From: Paenibacillus psychroresistens
Lineage (GTDB): Bacteria > Bacillota > Bacilli > Paenibacillales > NBRC-103111
Direction: 5' to 3'
DNA length: 64,000 nt
Assembly: GCF_009728935.1 (NCBI RefSeq)
Contig: NZ_CP034235.1
Location: 5,122,001-5,186,000, forward strand
Positions 62,853 through 64,000 of the stretch are shown piece by piece. The notes under the pieces are model-generated. The model searched no databases. It was not told the DNA's origin and saw only the letters and a program-made list of their open reading frames with translations. The translations under genes and the position numbers were made by a program. Each line of letters starts with the position of its first letter. Position 1 is the stretch's first letter.

Positions 62853-64000
62853 ATGCTTACAACTATGCGTATGATAGACCATCATTATATAAATGGCCAG
62901 TTTGTAAAGTCTAACGGCACTGAGATGCAGGAATTAATCAACCCGGCAACCAAACAAATCATTGGCAAGGTTACCCTTGGAAACGAGAAAGATGCACAAA
63001 TGGCCATAGCAGCTGCTAAAGAAGCCTTCATAACATTTTCCAAAACAACCGTTAAAGAACGCAGTGAAATGCTGCAAAGGCTACATGATTCAATTATGGC
63101 AAAGGTTGACGCACTAACCCAAGCAGCCATAGAGGAATATGGCTCACCGTTTAGTGGATCACATGGACGAACTGTTTATGCTGCGAAAACATGCCTCTAT
63201 GCACAGGAATCGCTGAAGCATTTTGACTTTGTAAGTTATGTTGGCAAGACAAAGGTCATATTGGAACCGTTGGGTGTAATAGGTGCAATCACGCCTTGGA
63301 ATGCCAACTACACCCATATATGCAATAAGATTGCCCCTGCCATTGCCACTGGATGTACAATTGTAGTGAAACCAAGTGAACTTAGTGCAATACAAACTCA
63401 ACTCTTAATGGAATGTATAGCAGATGCGAATCTACCAGTTGGCGTTATTAATATCATTAACGGAACGGGCGCAGTAGTCGGTGCAGAAATGACACGTCAT
63501 CCAGATATAGCAAAAATATCTTTTACAGGATCTACAAATGTAGGGAAGATTATCAGCAAAAGTGCCGTGGATACATTAAAAAGGCTTGCGCTCGAATTAG
63601 GAGGGAAAAACCCTAATATTATTCTAGATGATGCTGACTTGAGTACAGCAATACCCATGGCCGTAGTTATTGGTTTCAGCAACACGGGGCAGGCTTGTCA
63701 CGCTGGATCACGGCTGTTAGTTCCAGAACATCAATTAGACGAGGTGAAGAAACGAATTAAAGAAGCAGTAGCTTCCACTAAGATCGGGAACCCACAAGAG
63801 AAGGATACTGTACTCGGTCCGCTTGTGAGCCAGAGGCAGTTTGATACCGTACAAAGATATATCCAAGCAGGACTTGATGAAGGCGCTGAATTAGTTGCTG
63901 GAGGCCTTGGTCATCCGGATGGGCTGGAGAAAGGTTTTTTTGCAAAACCTACGGTTTTTGCCCATGTTACGAGCGAAATGACGATCGCAAGGGAGGAAAT
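62853..64000 (+). CDS. aldehyde dehydrogenase, 3-prime end beyond the window
   Basis: The frame is open from ATG 62853 (alternatives 62865, 62871) to the edge, about 382 codons of an expected 470-490. Signature features: GVIGAITPWNANYTH, CTIVVKPSE, cofactor FTGSTNVGK, catalytic Glu in LALELGGKNPN and catalytic Cys in NTGQACHAGSR. NAD(P)-dependent oxidation of an aldehyde to an acid; substrate unknown. AAAGG upstream. Divergent from the isochorismatase-like gene. Confidence 0.95.
   Translation, partial: MLTTMRMIDHHYINGQFVKSNGTEMQELINPATKQIIGKVTLGNEKDAQMAIAAAKEAFITFSKTTVKERSEMLQRLHDSIMAKVDALTQAAIEEYGSPFSGSHGRTVYAAKTCLYAQESLKHFDFVSYVGKTKVILEPLGVIGAITPWNANYTHICNKIAPAIATGCTIVVKPSELSAIQTQLLMECIADANLPVGVINIINGTGAVVGAEMTRHPDIAKISFTGSTNVGKIISKSAVDTLKRLALELGGKNPNIILDDADLSTAIPMAVVIGFSNTGQACHAGSRLLVPEHQLDEVKKRIKEAVASTKIGNPQEKDTVLGPLVSQRQFDTVQRYIQAGLDEGAELVAGGLGHPDGLEKGFFAKPTVFAHVTSEMTIAREE

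Overview
The window looks like a chromosome segment of a low-GC, Gram-positive, spore-forming soil bacterium, most likely Paenibacillus or a close relative. The evidence is strong AGGAGG-type ribosome binding sites with some TTG and GTG starts, lipoprotein signal peptides, a T-box leader, YesM/YesN two-component pairs next to carbohydrate ABC transporters, an S-layer homology (SLH) relic, and large secreted beta-helix proteins. No rRNA, tRNA or CRISPR array was seen. Most genes lie on the minus strand.

Layout. 1-5000: a sugar-type ABC importer operon that continues into a membrane-fusion adaptor and a response regulator broken by a one-base frameshift at the window edge. 5300-13000: branched-chain amino acid synthesis (ilvD with its own GntR regulator; ilvB-ilvN behind a T-box) with an SDR-MerR redox module and a membrane protein in between. 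13000-28400: an accessory region of small regulator/oxidoreductase modules (LysR, ArsR/TDT transporter, LLM flavin enzyme/SDR, and two paralogous AraC genes, each divergent from an oxidoreductase). It contains many decayed genes, including a ruined TetR-controlled operon at 19.6-21.1 kb and an SDR/FtsW deletion junction at 26.8 kb. 28500-38300: a large GH28-like secreted protein, an SLH relic, lipoproteins, membrane proteins and a hybrid histidine kinase. 38700-39580: an island of clearly higher GC encoding an esterase. 39770-54400: the centrepiece, an apparently single catabolite-controlled operon: YesM kinase, YesN regulator, binding protein, two permeases, a duplicated RhaM-like protein, a six-hairpin glycosidase-like protein, a DUF4185-like propeller and a secreted beta-helix protein with discoidin-type modules. 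54600-61700: small lipoproteins and debris, with an intact IS66 element inserted into a DUF1801 gene (8-bp target duplication) and an IS110 element. 61990-64000: an isochorismatase-like hydrolase divergent from an aldehyde dehydrogenase that runs off the right edge.

How the genes fit together. The 39.8-54.3 kb operon reads as a complete sense-import-degrade unit for an unidentified complex glycan. The kinase and regulator would sense it, the secreted beta-helix protein would bind and cut it outside, the ABC importer would bring in oligosaccharides (its ATPase is not encoded here), and the cytoplasmic six-hairpin, propeller and mutarotase-like proteins would finish it. The accessory region is notable for the number of genes broken by one base in a short homopolymer, by a single nonsense codon, or by an internal deletion. 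This suggests either real, recent gene decay or uncorrected base-calling errors, and raw reads would be needed to decide.
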